The notes beneath the pieces are model-generated. The model was not told the origin of the DNA, ran no database searches, and saw nothing but the letters and a program-made list of their open reading frames with translations. From Taxillus chinensis (lineage: Eukaryota > Streptophyta > Magnoliopsida > Santalales > Loranthaceae): a stretch of 64,000 bases of DNA. Both the position numbers and the translations under genes were made by a program. The stretch is taken from assembly GCA_023512835.1 (NCBI GenBank), contig CM042091.1, forward strand, positions 35,974,107-36,038,106, given 5' to 3'. Positions 1 through 10,295 of this stretch are shown one piece after another (the first letter of the stretch is position 1; every line of letters begins with the position of its first letter).

Positions 1-2407
1 ACGCAACACCGAAAATTCTATTTCTTCACCCCTGAACTTAGAGGACCCTTATCTCTCCTTGGCCGGAACGTTTCCTTCCAATCGATGTAGAGCTTAACCT
101 TGTGCGTCACTATTACCCCTTAATCACTCCTATTTGTCGCTGCTGTTGCTACACCCACCACCGGTCATCCCACAGTCCCACGAGGAAGGTGAAGAACTCC
201 CGAGGTCATCTCAGTATGTCACACTAGTCTATCGGGGACAACATAGAAGGCACCCAAGGGTACAGAAGGCACCCAGTTCACCGCTGCCGTTCGGTCGGGG
301 GTCAACACAGAGGACATCTAGCTCGCGTACGAGAGGGCCGGCATAGTATCAGAGGAGAAATATTTTCTTGGTAATGTCTCTTTTCTTATAACGTTTTGGT
401 CATACGCATACATATCTGAGGTCCGAGTTGGTTAATTCGTGTAATTCTATTTGCTGAGTCTCAGTAGATTCATCTATTTTAACGTTTTCTCTTTTATGCT
501 GGCTAGCCTTTTGGGTTTTCTTTTGCTGTTTGTATCTGTTTTGTTTTGTTTTCCAACACGGTGAAGGTTTTCTGGCTTGCAAAACGCATGAATGCTCTGG
601 TTATGTGAATATGGGCTTTTTAAACCTCTGGTTTGGTTTTATTTATTGACTTGTTTCTGCTGGTGTTCATACGATTTTATTCACTTTTGCGTGGTTCAAA
701 AACAAGAAAACAGAAACAATGAAAAGAAAGAAAAAAGAGGCCATTCGATTTTAGCGTTTCCCCATTCGTGCAGGCTGAAAACAATGAAAGAAAAAAAAAG
801 CCATAAACTGAAATCAACAAAAATAAATCTCAGGCAGGCTGTTTCTGTAGGTTGTTTTCTGTTTTGGCGTTGTGGTGGGTTTTGTTTTAATGGAAGTAAT
901 TGCAGGCTTGACTTCTTGGTGTTTACACAATTCGTTGTTGGTTACTGGCTTGTCTGATTGCTGCGTTTTTTTGATTATTATGGCTGCTATGTTTTGTTAA
1001 CTTTAGATTATCATGGCTGCTGTGTTTTTTGTTTTATTATTATTATTTTTGATTGCTGTGTGTTTTTTTAATGTTTTTCCCCTTCCGTTTTTGTTGTTTT
1101 GTTTGGGGTTATGCTTATTTGTTGAGTGGGTTGGACGAATTTTTGATATGGAGCATGGAGGCCATTTTTTTCCTGCGTGGTGTTGTTTCCAGCTGCACAA
1201 ACTTGGATATTGAAAGTTGATGTGTGTTTTTTTTATGTATCACTTCATAGCCGGACATGGGCAGGCTTGTTAATTTTGGGTTATGTAATTTGTAATATGT
1301 AACCGAGTATAGTAAAAAAAAAGAGAAAAGTAAAATAAAACAAAAAAAGAAAGAGAAAAAAAACAAAAAAAGGAAAAAGAGAGCCAAAAAAAAAAGGGTG
1401 AGTTTGCTTTTATTTTGATGTATGTCACAATCACACACAATGTGTTTGTTTTTAATTCATATTGTTTTTAACAAAAAAACTATTTTCCAAAATCAAAAAA
1501 AAAGTTTTCCAAATAAACAAAAAATGCTTTAAAAAAACATTTTTCTTAAAAACGTTTTTAAGTATTTTAAAAAAACTTCTTTTCTTAATTGAACATGTTT
1601 CCAAAAAAAAAAACAAAAACAAAAACAAAAACACAAAAACATTAAAAAAAACAAAAAACAAAACAAAAACAAAAACCAAACAAAACAAAACATTTTGAAA
1701 CTTCTACTTTTTTAATACTTGAAGTTTTTAGACTTGTCCCTTTCGTTTTCCTTTATCCTTTTCTAAACTTTTTGATACTTTAGGTTTAATTTTGAATATG
1801 TTTAAACTCTTCTCACACTTAGATTTTTATGTGCTTTTTACTTTTAGTGCTAGTAATAGCGTGCGATTTAGAAACAAATGTAACTTCAGCCTTTCTTTAG
1901 ATTTAAGTTTTAACCTGTAAACAAATCATAGGTTCCCATTTAGAAATGTAAGACTAAATTGAGTTTAATTTTTAACGTTAATAAAGAATGTAGAAATAAA
2001 AAAACAAAAAAATCAAATTGCTAGGACTCCCTTTAGACGCTTAAGACAAATTGAACTTAATTTCACTTCAACAAATAACTTAGGAAATAACAATGGTAGA
2101 CTTTTAGGCCATAGGAAATTCAACTTAGCTTTTTAGACCAGCTAACTTTAAACAACACTTAAAACAAGTTAGAAACCTCACAATCTTAAGATACGTACCG
2201 GAAGGGCATTGTGGGGGTGTTAGTCCTTCCCCACGTGTAACCAACTCCCGAGCCCATCCCAGTTGCATAGATAATTTCTTTTTAGGTGACCAACTGTATC
2301 CCAAAAACGGTTGGTGGCGATTCCGTATTTTCATCACCATTCGAATGATGGTTGGGGGAACCGCACCCCAAAAGCGGTTTCCCCTTGGACAAAATCCGGT
2401 GATGACA
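1..2407 (+). repeat. 3' part of a long non-coding LTR (family S), cut by window start
   Basis: The last ~270 bases (about 2135-2407) match, in opposite orientation, the end of the bounded unit at 49915-53286. Shared parts are the segment with GGTGGCGATTCCG, the ATCACCATTCG run, the GGTTTCCCC tract, a GACAAAATC block and a terminal GGTGATGACA. The rest is AT-rich and low in complexity, and its small ORFs look like chance. By analogy the full unit is about 3.4 kb, so roughly the first kilobase lies outside the window. Orientation is assigned only relative to the other copy. Nothing gene-like is visible in 1-2100. Confidence 0.7.
1311..1698. repeat. A-rich low-complexity tract
   Basis: Long runs of A broken by G or C, including repeated CAAAAA units around 1610-1690. 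It lies inside the family S LTR. Open frames on both strands here translate to Lys/Asn- or Phe-rich strings and are not genes. Confidence 0.85.
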
Positions 2408-2674
2408 AGGTCCAACATAGATGACCTAAGAGTATTTTAGTAATATCCAGTGCTGATTTAAGGGGTAAATTAATTAATTCAGCTGTTTTATGATTTAATA
2501 TTATTAATATTAAAAAATCAGGATTTAACTTAATTAAGGGTATTTTTGTATTTTAATGACTTAAAATGGGAATTTTATTGGAAAAAGGAAGCTTAATTAA
2601 ATAGGGTTACTTGCTGGGCAAGAAATCAGGGTTTTAATGCAATTAGAGGTCCTATAAGACATGGGGAGAAACTC

Positions 2675-2682
2675 TATAAATA
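2675..2682 (+). promoter_or_regulatory. TATA box in LTR of element B
   Basis: TATAAATA, followed by short leader-like sequence, early in the LTR where U3 would meet R. The related LTR at 53450-55652 has TATAAATAA in the corresponding part (minus strand, near 55375). Confidence 0.5.
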
Positions 2683-3094
2683 GGAGGCTCATCCTAGGAG
2701 AATTGATGGTTGATTCTTTGCGCTTTGGAAAACCCTAACTGTTTGGGAAGCCATGGAGGAGAGAGAAAAGCAAAAGCTCAAAGCTTTAAGGCGTTTCCAA
2801 GTGTCGGCAAGGTAGGCCATCTTTCGAAATATTCGAGGTAGGTGTTTCTATCCCTTCTACATCTCTCCTAGGGTCTTTATAGCTTAGGTTTGGATTAGAT
2901 TAGAGATTTGAATAGAGAACAAACGATTTTGCATGTAACTGAGATAGGGAGACTAAATAAAGATGTTTGTTGTTCAAAGTCGATATTGAGGAGGTATAAA
3001 TCGTTTTAGGGTGGATTCTTCGTATGTTGGAACTATATACATAGTTCGGTCGGTAACAGTGTTGGTCGGGTGAATAGTAAAGTGATCGGATGGA

Positions 3095-3262
3095 GCTAAT
3101 TTTTATACTGATAAAATATTCGTAGTATTTCGATGAACTTTCTCATCTAGTCGGGTGAATTTTGAGGTGGTCGGTTGAAGCTAATTTTTATACAGGCCAA
3201 ATATATGCGGTATTTCAATAAACTTTTCCTTCTGATCGAGTGAATTTTGAGGTGGTCGGGTG
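3095..3262 (+). repeat. Two tandem ~85-bp units in LTR of B
   Basis: GCTAATTTTTATAC recurs at 3095 and 3180 and is followed each time by a GTATTTC...AACTTT segment, then GTGAATTTTGAGGTGGTCGG. Shorter GTGGTCGG motifs flank the pair (3050-3300). Confidence 0.7.
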
Positions 3263-3728
3263 AATAGTATTGTGGTCGGTGGAACAATAATGTGGTCGGA
3301 TGATTTTTTTGATATTTTTATTGGATAGCCAATTAAAACCCTTCGAAATGGTGGGTATTAATAGCGAATCGGAGTTCTGTAGAATTAGTTATGATTTTTC
3401 AAAGTTGGGATAAAATCTACACTGTTTTATCAGCCTTTTTAGCTTATTTTAATCGGTTAATGAGAATTTAAGCTTAAAACCTTTAGAGGGGAACCCTAAG
3501 GATCGTTTGTAAATTGTAAGGTGTCTTTCATTAATATAATTAAGGTGTATATATTTATTCTTGCACTAAAAACATGTCGTATTGATTGTACGATGGTATG
3601 ATTATACTATGGATGTTATGCATTAATTGTGGTGATGTGGTATTTCCTAATTTGATATATTGGACTTTTAATATTGATATTGTTGATGTATGTTCTTGTT
3701 ATATAGTGCACTATATTTGTTGTGATGA

Positions 3729-3846
3729 GGTCCGGTAAAGGACAGTGGTCCGGTAGAGGACAATGGTCCGGTAAAAGACAATGGTCCGGTAAAGGACAAA
3801 AGTGTACGATGGATCCGGTCAAGGACATCAGTGCGGTAAAGCACAG
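3729..3846 (+). repeat. 18-bp tandem array in LTR of B
   Basis: Four contiguous units begin at 3729, 3747, 3765 and 3783 with consensus GGTCCGGTAAAGGACAAT. Two degraded units follow at about 3811 and 3831. Confidence 0.85.
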
Positions 3847-4524
3847 TGAGCACTATAAAGTGCGAATATGAATTGATTTTATGTGACCTGTGTGGTGTTA
3901 TGTGTTAATGTGATGTGATGATATGAGTTGTAATGTGGTATGATTTATGATATTGTGATAAGGCGATATGATGGATATGGTTTTCTGTTTAGCGGTTTGT
4001 ATTCTGATTTGTATTTTTGTGTGTGGCATTAACATCTAATAACTCCCACTACTCATGTACACTTGTACACAGGGCATTTAGTATTAGTAGTTCATTGTTG
4101 AGGATTGGTAAGGAGTGGTAGATCACCTACTGAGCTTTATGCTCACCCTACCTGTTGATTTGTTTTCTCCAGGTGTTGACAGGAGCTAGCGATGGATTGC
4201 GTTGCTCAGCGGAGTATTTATTTAATGTATAAATTATGTTAAATGTTATTTTTATTAGATCGTAATCCCGGACAAGGGTCTATGGATAGTTGTAAGAATT
4301 GACTAAGTTTATGTAATAATTTTTATATTATACTTATAATGGTTGTTTGGCATTTGGAAAATTACTTTGATACCCTTGATGTATGTTTATACAAGAAATT
4401 TGGACAGCACCCGCTTTGTATGTCCCTCATAGGTGCTAGTCACCAACCCCTTGACCGTTCGGGTGCAGGCATGGGGAAGTCACGTGTTCGGTTTTGATTC
4501 TCTTCAATCGTGGATGTGACAAGT

Positions 4525-4537
4525 TGGTATCAGAGCC
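4525..4537 (+). other. Primer-binding site of element B (tRNA-Met type)
   Basis: TGGTATCAGAGCC complements the 3' end of plant initiator tRNA-Met and starts three bases after the LTR end. This fixes the element's orientation. Confidence 0.9.
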
Positions 4538-7500
4538 ATCGTTCTAGTTAGATCTAGGTTAGTTTGGGTGGTTGATTGATACTTTGGTGCTTATGAGACA
4601 TTAAGGATGGCATCTGGCCTACGCAGTCCTTATTCGTGTCCTTAGTTACCTTAGGGTCATTCAGATTACCTTAGGACACATTAGGTTGGGTGCATACATA
4701 CAACCATGTTGCTTAAGCATTATAGGCACTAAATTTGATTGCACATGATACTCTGAAGATTGATTAATCTGATGGTTGCTTGCTAAGTATTGTTTGAGAT
4801 GATATGGATTGTGTGAGTGTCATATGTTGACACATGATGCTTGTAGTTAAGTGAGCTAATTTAACATTGCATGATAAAAAAATGATATAATATATTATGG
4901 TGGTAAGGGAATATGAACCCTACCAATTGATGGGTGACGTGGTAGCCAGTTAACTTGAGTGGGTGACAGGGGAATATGAACCCTATTAATGTTTGATAAA
5001 GACCTCTGGGTTATGCTTGTTGTGTTGATTGATTAGTCATGATGATTGTTTAATTAGTTAATAAAGATAATGTGAACCATGTTATCCGTTGATATGGACC
5101 CACGGGTCATGCTTGATTATTTGTAGCTATAAGTTGGTAAGAGGAAACTAAAACCATATTAAAGAATCATTTTGGACATGAGGGTCATAAATGTTCTGTG
5201 ACATGGACTTGTAATGGATTTTTTTTTTGATTGTTGTGGTTAATAACATGAGGTTAGTATGGACCTATGGGTCGTGATTATTCTTTGTTGAATGTTAATA
5301 TTGAATATTCTTGTTTGCCTCTAGATGAAAAATGTTGGGTTAATTAACCATATAATGATGGTCTGTTGGTTGCATCATATAGTGTGTGGATAGTTTATGT
5401 GACAGTTTGAAAAGGGAGTATTAGTGGTCAAGGTAATATAGGAGGAGTTGCAAGAGCAATGACAAATTTTGTGTCAGTGACACGCACCAAGATTATCAGC
5501 TTTTACGGAAGTGTTGAGTAATAAATCTATTTCGAGTATTAGGGAAACTTGATTAGATTGAGATAGCCATGTTACGTGGAGGGAGATTCTTAAAGGAAGT
5601 ATATACATTGGTGCAATAGCGAGCAACTCGGGTGTACGAAGGATGTGGCTATCATCTAGTTTGGCCAACGAAGTAGGGGCAACCTACAGTGTAGCAGACC
5701 TAATGGGAGGTATCGATATTAAAGGGCTGGTCAAGCAGAACTCCAACGGATCAAGTGAATATTAGTGTGCTATGTGGGATGATTGATGTTAGTTTAGACA
5801 GACATTAAGAATTCACCAGTGGGTGAGGTTGGATCATGACCTTAGTGGTTAGGGGTATGGTAGATATTCTTTTTAAATGTGTAAATGGTTTGATTGATAC
5901 TAGATTGTTTATTGTGTTGTCATGATAAATGGTTAAATAGACCATGAATTGAGGGATTAACCATTAATGGTAGAGTTACTGCTGGGTGTACTAGTTTTTA
6001 TTAGGTTGGCATTGTGCTTATGGAGCTATACTCGGGAGTGGTGGCTTCGAAAGTAACATGTTCATGATTGGTTCTAATTAGTTCAGTTATAATTTGGGCA
6101 TTAGGTATCTTGACTTGAGTGTGATAATATGTTAGTTTGAAAGCCAAGAGTGTGATAGAAGTTGTTGTGTGTCTTATCTCACAACAAAAGGTATTAAGAG
6201 TCTGTTGTAGGTAAAGTGAGTAGCAAATATGTGTGTAAATCTAGAATGGAGTTATATTTAGTTAGTTAAACTTAAAGAACTCGAAAGATAGAATGATAGT
6301 TTGTTGGCTTAGTATGTAACTCCTACAAATAGTTGTAGTTGATATGCCGTGATTATTGGGTTGTTTTGATTAGAGCATAGCTTGTTGTGCACACTTGAAT
6401 GATCATTAGGATGGATGTCATTGCGTATGGATGATATCTCCAGACTAGGAATATAGTCAATTTGTTCACTTCTGAGTGATGGTTCTTGAAATTTCGTGGA
6501 TATCATGGTTGGTAGTTTTTATGGATTTCTATGTGGCTAGCAATATATTTTGGGACTCGTGGAGATCCCCTATAGTATTCATGTATTTATCGAATAAGAT
6601 ATTCTTAATTATCGTTGGTAGATGTATTAGTTTTGGATGGGTAAAATTATCTATTAGTTGCACAAAAAGCATAGTTGTGGCGTGTTGGGTTGGTAGTACT
6701 TCTCATTGGTTATGGTGTCTTGTTACTATATTATATGCCTATGTAGACCCTATTATTCGTGATTACATTATTATTAATGTTATAATCAGTTCCTTGGGTA
6801 TGCAGTTCATGGGTAGTGGTTGAAATTGTTCCAATCTTGCTCTAGTATGTGGTGGTTATCTTGCCAATAAATAAATAAACAATAAAATAAATAAATAAAT
6901 AAATAAATATTAGTGTGTTGATGTTATGGAAAAGGTCTAGGCTTGTGTGAGCTATGAAGTTTTGTCGGGAGAGATTGGTATTACGAGTGAGTATAGTGGG
7001 TTTGCTGAGATTGGTTGATCTTTCATTGAGTCTTTGGGTGGCAGGGTATATGTGGCAAGAGTTTGTTTTGTTCTTATGCTTTCTTTAAGGCTAGTGTGAT
7101 GTACCATGAGAGGTGATGGATTGTGGTTCTCGGAAGCTAGTATATAATGCACGAAGTTGATTGACTTGTATGCAAGCATCATTTGTGGTCATGATTAACT
7201 AGATAGAATGATTGTTTTATCTCTTTACGTGGAAATTTGATGGTGTGGTTAGGCTGGAAGAGCATATAATAAATAATGCTTTTTAATGAGTAATAATTGC
7301 TGATAGAGTCAATAAGTATAATACATAGTACGTTGTCTGATATACCCTAAGAATGAGAGGCAGTGATGATTCCACGTGACCATTGTGAGTTTAAAGATGA
7401 TGAACCTTGGTAGTTTAGATGTTTTAAGTTTTATTGTGGCTATTCTTGCGCAGTACGGACGGATTAAAGCAGCATTGTTAAGTGATGTAAATTGCAAGGT

Positions 7501-7834
7501 CCTCAGGAACAAGATTTTACCCTACTACATCGGACAAAAGATTTGAACCTAATGCTTATATTTTAGACCATTGGTTAGCAATGCTTTCATAAGGTTGTTG
7601 GTGTGTTTTAACCCTTTTATTATGAAGTTTGCTTTATCCCTATACAACTATCCTTGTATGCAAAATGTACAAACGGTTTTATAAGTACCCATTGTGTTGA
7701 GTATAAGCTGGTGAGACGATAGTCGTTGCTCTGGATTTAATGCAGGATTTTATGGTGATGGTGCAGTTGATTTAATATAGAATGTTGTGGGCCTAAAATC
7801 ATTGTGGGTCATATGTTGTTAGGAGGCAATCATC
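4538..7834 (+). other. Degenerate interior of element B, no recognisable gene
   Basis: About 3.3 kb where gag, protease and RT of a gypsy element should lie. The longest open frames are 60-115 codons and resemble nothing I recognise. An ATAAATAA microsatellite sits at about 6869-6910. Repeated phrases such as GAATATGAACCCTA (4909 and 4974) suggest a repetitive gag remnant. I call this decayed coding sequence from its position only. Confidence 0.5.
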
Positions 7835-8170
7835 ATGTATTTTGAGGTGGGAGATCGCATGTTCAAGCTCTCATCATATCTCGTTATTGTAGTGGTTATG
7901 GGTAATGTTGCTAATCGTTTAGTACTACTACCAGAGCTAGTGCACGTTCATGATTTGTTCTATCTCTCGCAGTTTCAAAAGTGTTACCCAGATCTTTCAC
8001 TTGTGCTGGTTGGCATGAGATAGGTTTATCGTATGATGGAAGAGTGGTGAAGGCTCAGTTTGAATTATCGGGAGTTGGAGAGAGTCATGTGGGGCGTGGT
8101 GTTTCCCTTCATTTAAGTCATTTGGCGTCGTTAATGGTTAGACGAGCAAGACTTGCGAGAGTGAGAACCA
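7835..8170 (+). pseudogene. Ty3/gypsy integrase C-terminal fragment (element B)
   Basis: The 7835-8023 frame begins with a FEVGDRMF motif. After a short gap it contains ANRLVLLPELVHVHDLFYL and then QKCYPDLSLVL. This is the C-terminal GPY/F-type module of chromovirus-like integrases, in which a 'VGDRVF' strand is followed by 'AYRLxLPPEL...VHDVFHVS'. That module binds DNA and steers integration. Here the segment between VGDR and the PPEL motif is compressed and the frame ends soon after. No RT, RNase H or catalytic integrase core survives upstream. The next frame (7981-8274) may hold the decayed continuation, but I cannot see a chromodomain. A dead fragment, useful only for classifying element B. 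Confidence 0.6.
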
Positions 8171-8350
8171 AATTTGTGTTCTTTGTCATAAGTTGTGATA
8201 TTCCCAGGTTCCAAGCTAGATCGTCTAGGTATATGGGTTTGTATACAGAGAGGGGGGTGAATCTATATACTTAAAACTATTTCCTTTTAGTTTTAGAGTC
8301 GTATGTTACCCAGAGGTATTCTACAGATGTAGTTGGTGTTTTGGATGGTA

Positions 8351-8805
8351 TGATAGTGTCTCATGCAATATCAGATAACGGGAGGTATGTATGAGAATAA
8401 AAAGACAGAGACACACGGATTACGTGGTTCGATTAATGTGATATACTCCACGGTAGTGAGGGTGAACCTACACTGAGTCTAATCCATTATATACTTTTAG
8501 TACAGTAGGGTCTAGCCCTTGTTACAATAGGATTAACTCTCTCTTCTTTTTAAATGCAAATACAAAACAGTATTACTCCAGTACTCACTCACTATGAAGA
8601 ACTATCTAGCATAATCTGCTCCTGCACATTCATCTATTTGCACTGCTTGACCTTCAACCACTCCTTTGCCGAGCTTACACTTTGTTCGTCGAATGTATGA
8701 GGAAGAAGAACAAATTAACTCACTGTTATCTTGCTTCCAATCTTCCTCTCTCTCTATGTATGTTGAATGAACAACTCTGCGTCTCTCTTGTATCACTTCA
8801 GAAAC
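8351..8805 (-). repeat. 3' LTR of H, distal (U5) piece
   Basis: On the minus strand this reads as a copia U5, with a GAACCACGTAATC...GTGTGTCTCTGTC segment like the U5 of element C3 (compare 23430-23470). It abuts the E1 LTR at the TSD GAAAC (8801-8805) and resumes after 47987. The outer edge (TG at 8351 or 8364) is a guess. Confidence 0.65.
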
Positions 8806-9004
8806 TGTTGGATCAAGCCCAGAATTTGGATAATGCTGATAAAGCCTTATGTAATTTGATCTGAGATCTTTTGTGTTTCTTTGATCGTTGCAGAAGATAT
8901 GTTATTAATCCAGAGATACACTTGTGAGAGCAAAGCTAAGGACAGGATACATAATCCTGATCCGGACAAGAGTGAGTGTCGTCAAACACTTGGTAAATAA
9001 TCAA

Positions 9005-9640
9005 GTCACCAATATATACGGAATAAGGAACATTCGTGCGGACTAAGAACTTAAAAGCTATGGATTACGGAATCTGCTCTTAATATCTCAAATGGACTAA
9101 GTCAAATTGATGCGGAGTAAGAATCTTGGTCTACAAGGTCGCACGAAGTAAAAGAGTCGACACGGAGCTAAAAAGTTAAGTCTTCCACTCAAGTGAACTA
9201 AAGTAAAGAAGACACGGAGTAAGGCATCCGAGTCATTCATACATACGGAGTAAGGAAGTACTGATGCGGAATAAGGACCCGAGTCTTTATTCGCACGGAG
9301 TAAGGAAACCAGATGCGGAGTAAGGAATCCGGACCACTCATTCATGCGGAGTAAGGATGTGCTAATACGGAGTAAGCCATCCGATCCTTTAGACTCGCAC
9401 GGAGTAAGGAACTTACATACGGAGTAAGGAACTTACATACGGAGTAAGGAACTTACATGCGGAGTAAGGAAGTGCTGATACGGAATAAGCACTCCGACCT
9501 TCTCATTCACACGGAGTAAGGAAGCACTGACACGGACTAAGGATTCCAGTACCAAATAGATACAGAGTAAACAACCACTGACACGGAGTAAGGTTCCGAG
9601 CTTCATTAGCTACGGAATAAGGAAAATTACACCGGACCAA
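9005..9640 (+). repeat. Dispersed motif array CGGAGTAAGGAA in E1 LTR
   Basis: About 25 variants of (A/G)CGGAGTAAGGAA occur every 15-40 bases, including three near-perfect ones in a row at about 9410-9465. Variants read CGGAATAAG or CGGACTAAG. Corresponding arrays occur in the 3' LTR (46790-47380) and, as reverse complement, in both E2 LTRs (20500-21150, 45615-46270). The spacers are not repeated, so this is not a simple satellite. Confidence 0.9.
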
Positions 9641-9925
9641 GAAAATGCTGCTTCAACTTAACCGCATTTAAAGTTATCAACTCGTGGTGTCCCGATGTAA
9701 GACAAACTCGTTGAGAACCTGAAGAATCTTACACGTGGATCACCCGGATATGTGGACACAACCTCAATTATGTTTGGGAACTCACAAAGGCACTTATACT
9801 CTTCAAACCCAAGATCTTGAGCTCCACAAACCGCAGTAGTCAAGGCAGAGAGATTACCGAGGAATAGTTAGTGCTGAATGCATTCCAGAACTACAAGTTC
9901 CAAGGTTATCTCTTAGGAATGTTTG

Positions 9926-9933
9926 TATAAATA
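9926..9933 (+). promoter_or_regulatory. TATA box of E1 LTR promoter
   Basis: TATAAATA lies about 300 bases before the LTR end and is kept in the 3' LTR (near 47675). Both E2 LTRs have TATAAATA or TATAAGTA in the same place. Confidence 0.65.
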
Positions 9934-10094
9934 TTCATACTCGTACATTTGTGTATGTGTGCGTAAGCAAGCCAAGATCAACCCTGTGTATGCACAAGAG
10001 TTCAAAAGATAGAATTAGGCTAGTGTGTGAATCCCTTTGTAAACAGAGTGTAAGAGAGTCTTACTTCTATTTTGTTGTATTTATCTTTTGATAA

Positions 10095-10100
10095 TAAAAC
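10095..10100 (+). terminator. Polyadenylation signal in E1 LTR
   Basis: AATAAA sits about 165 bases after the TATA box and 135 before the LTR end, where R/U5 is expected. The 3' LTR has the same hexamer near 47840. Confidence 0.5.
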
Positions 10101-10236
10101 AAAATACTTCCACTATCTCGGTTATCTTCCAGATGATTCTATCACTTAACCGGATAAGTGTTTGTGTCTTAAGAGATTAGAAAGAGTTTCGATAAGAGCC
10201 TATTCACCCCCCTCTAGGCTCCAAGGGACCATCAAG

Positions 10237-10248
10237 TGGTATCAGAGC
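10237..10248 (+). other. E1 primer-binding site (tRNA-Met)
   Basis: TGGTATCAGAGC lies two bases after the LTR end and complements initiator tRNA-Met, as in most plant copia elements. Confidence 0.95.
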
Positions 10249-10295
10249 AAGTTCTATTTGTTCTAAATAGAGATCCCACTCTTTCGCTCTCAGCA

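Larger units (their letters stand above)
2408..4521 (+). repeat. 5' LTR of gypsy element B
   Basis: The right end is firm: it ends ...GATGTGACA three bases before the PBS. The last ~500 bases (GAGCTTTATGCTCACCC, the ACAGCACCCGC block, the CACCAACCCCTTGACC block) match the reverse complement of 53450-53880, another LTR of this family. The left edge is approximate: it is set where the family S repeat ends, and no TSD was seen. A TATA box and internal tandem repeats are listed separately. Confidence 0.7.
2408..8350 (+). mobile_element. Element B: decayed Ty3/gypsy retrotransposon, 5' LTR and degenerate interior
   Basis: A ~2.1-kb LTR (2408-4521) is followed by a tRNA-Met primer-binding site and then ~3.8 kb with no long open frame. 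Only a C-terminal integrase trace at 7835-8170 is still recognisable. The + orientation follows from LTR, PBS and integrase order. The 3' part is missing: at about 8351 the sequence changes to the LTR of element H, so H probably inserted into B and the rest of B lies beyond the window. This is an old, heavily mutated copy. Confidence 0.7.
8806..10234 (+). repeat. 5' LTR of E1
   Basis: 1429 bp, TG...CA. U3 is filled by a dispersed CGGAGTAAGGAA-type array. A TATA box at 9926 and an AATAAA at 10095 mark a plausible R region. It matches the 3' LTR at 46576 and, inverted, the E2 LTRs at 19887 and 44999. Confidence 0.95.

Noticed and set aside
1452..1698. Phe-rich or Lys-rich small ORFs on both strands
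   Set aside because: Products of an A-rich low-complexity tract with no start context or similarity.
3616..3853. ORFs with repeated 'LPDHCPLPDHC' or 'FTGPLSFTGPL' peptides
   Set aside because: Direct translation of the 18-bp tandem array in the LTR; not a structural protein.
9005..9640. CRISPR-like array (repeated motif with unique spacers)
   Set aside because: Repeats are 12-14 bases, degenerate, without dyad symmetry or fixed spacing, and lie in LTRs of a plant retrotransposon.
10237..10250. tRNA gene fragments at TGGTATCAGAGC and TGGCGCCGTTGCC sites
   Set aside because: Only the 3'-end complement is present and it abuts LTR ends; these are primer-binding sites.
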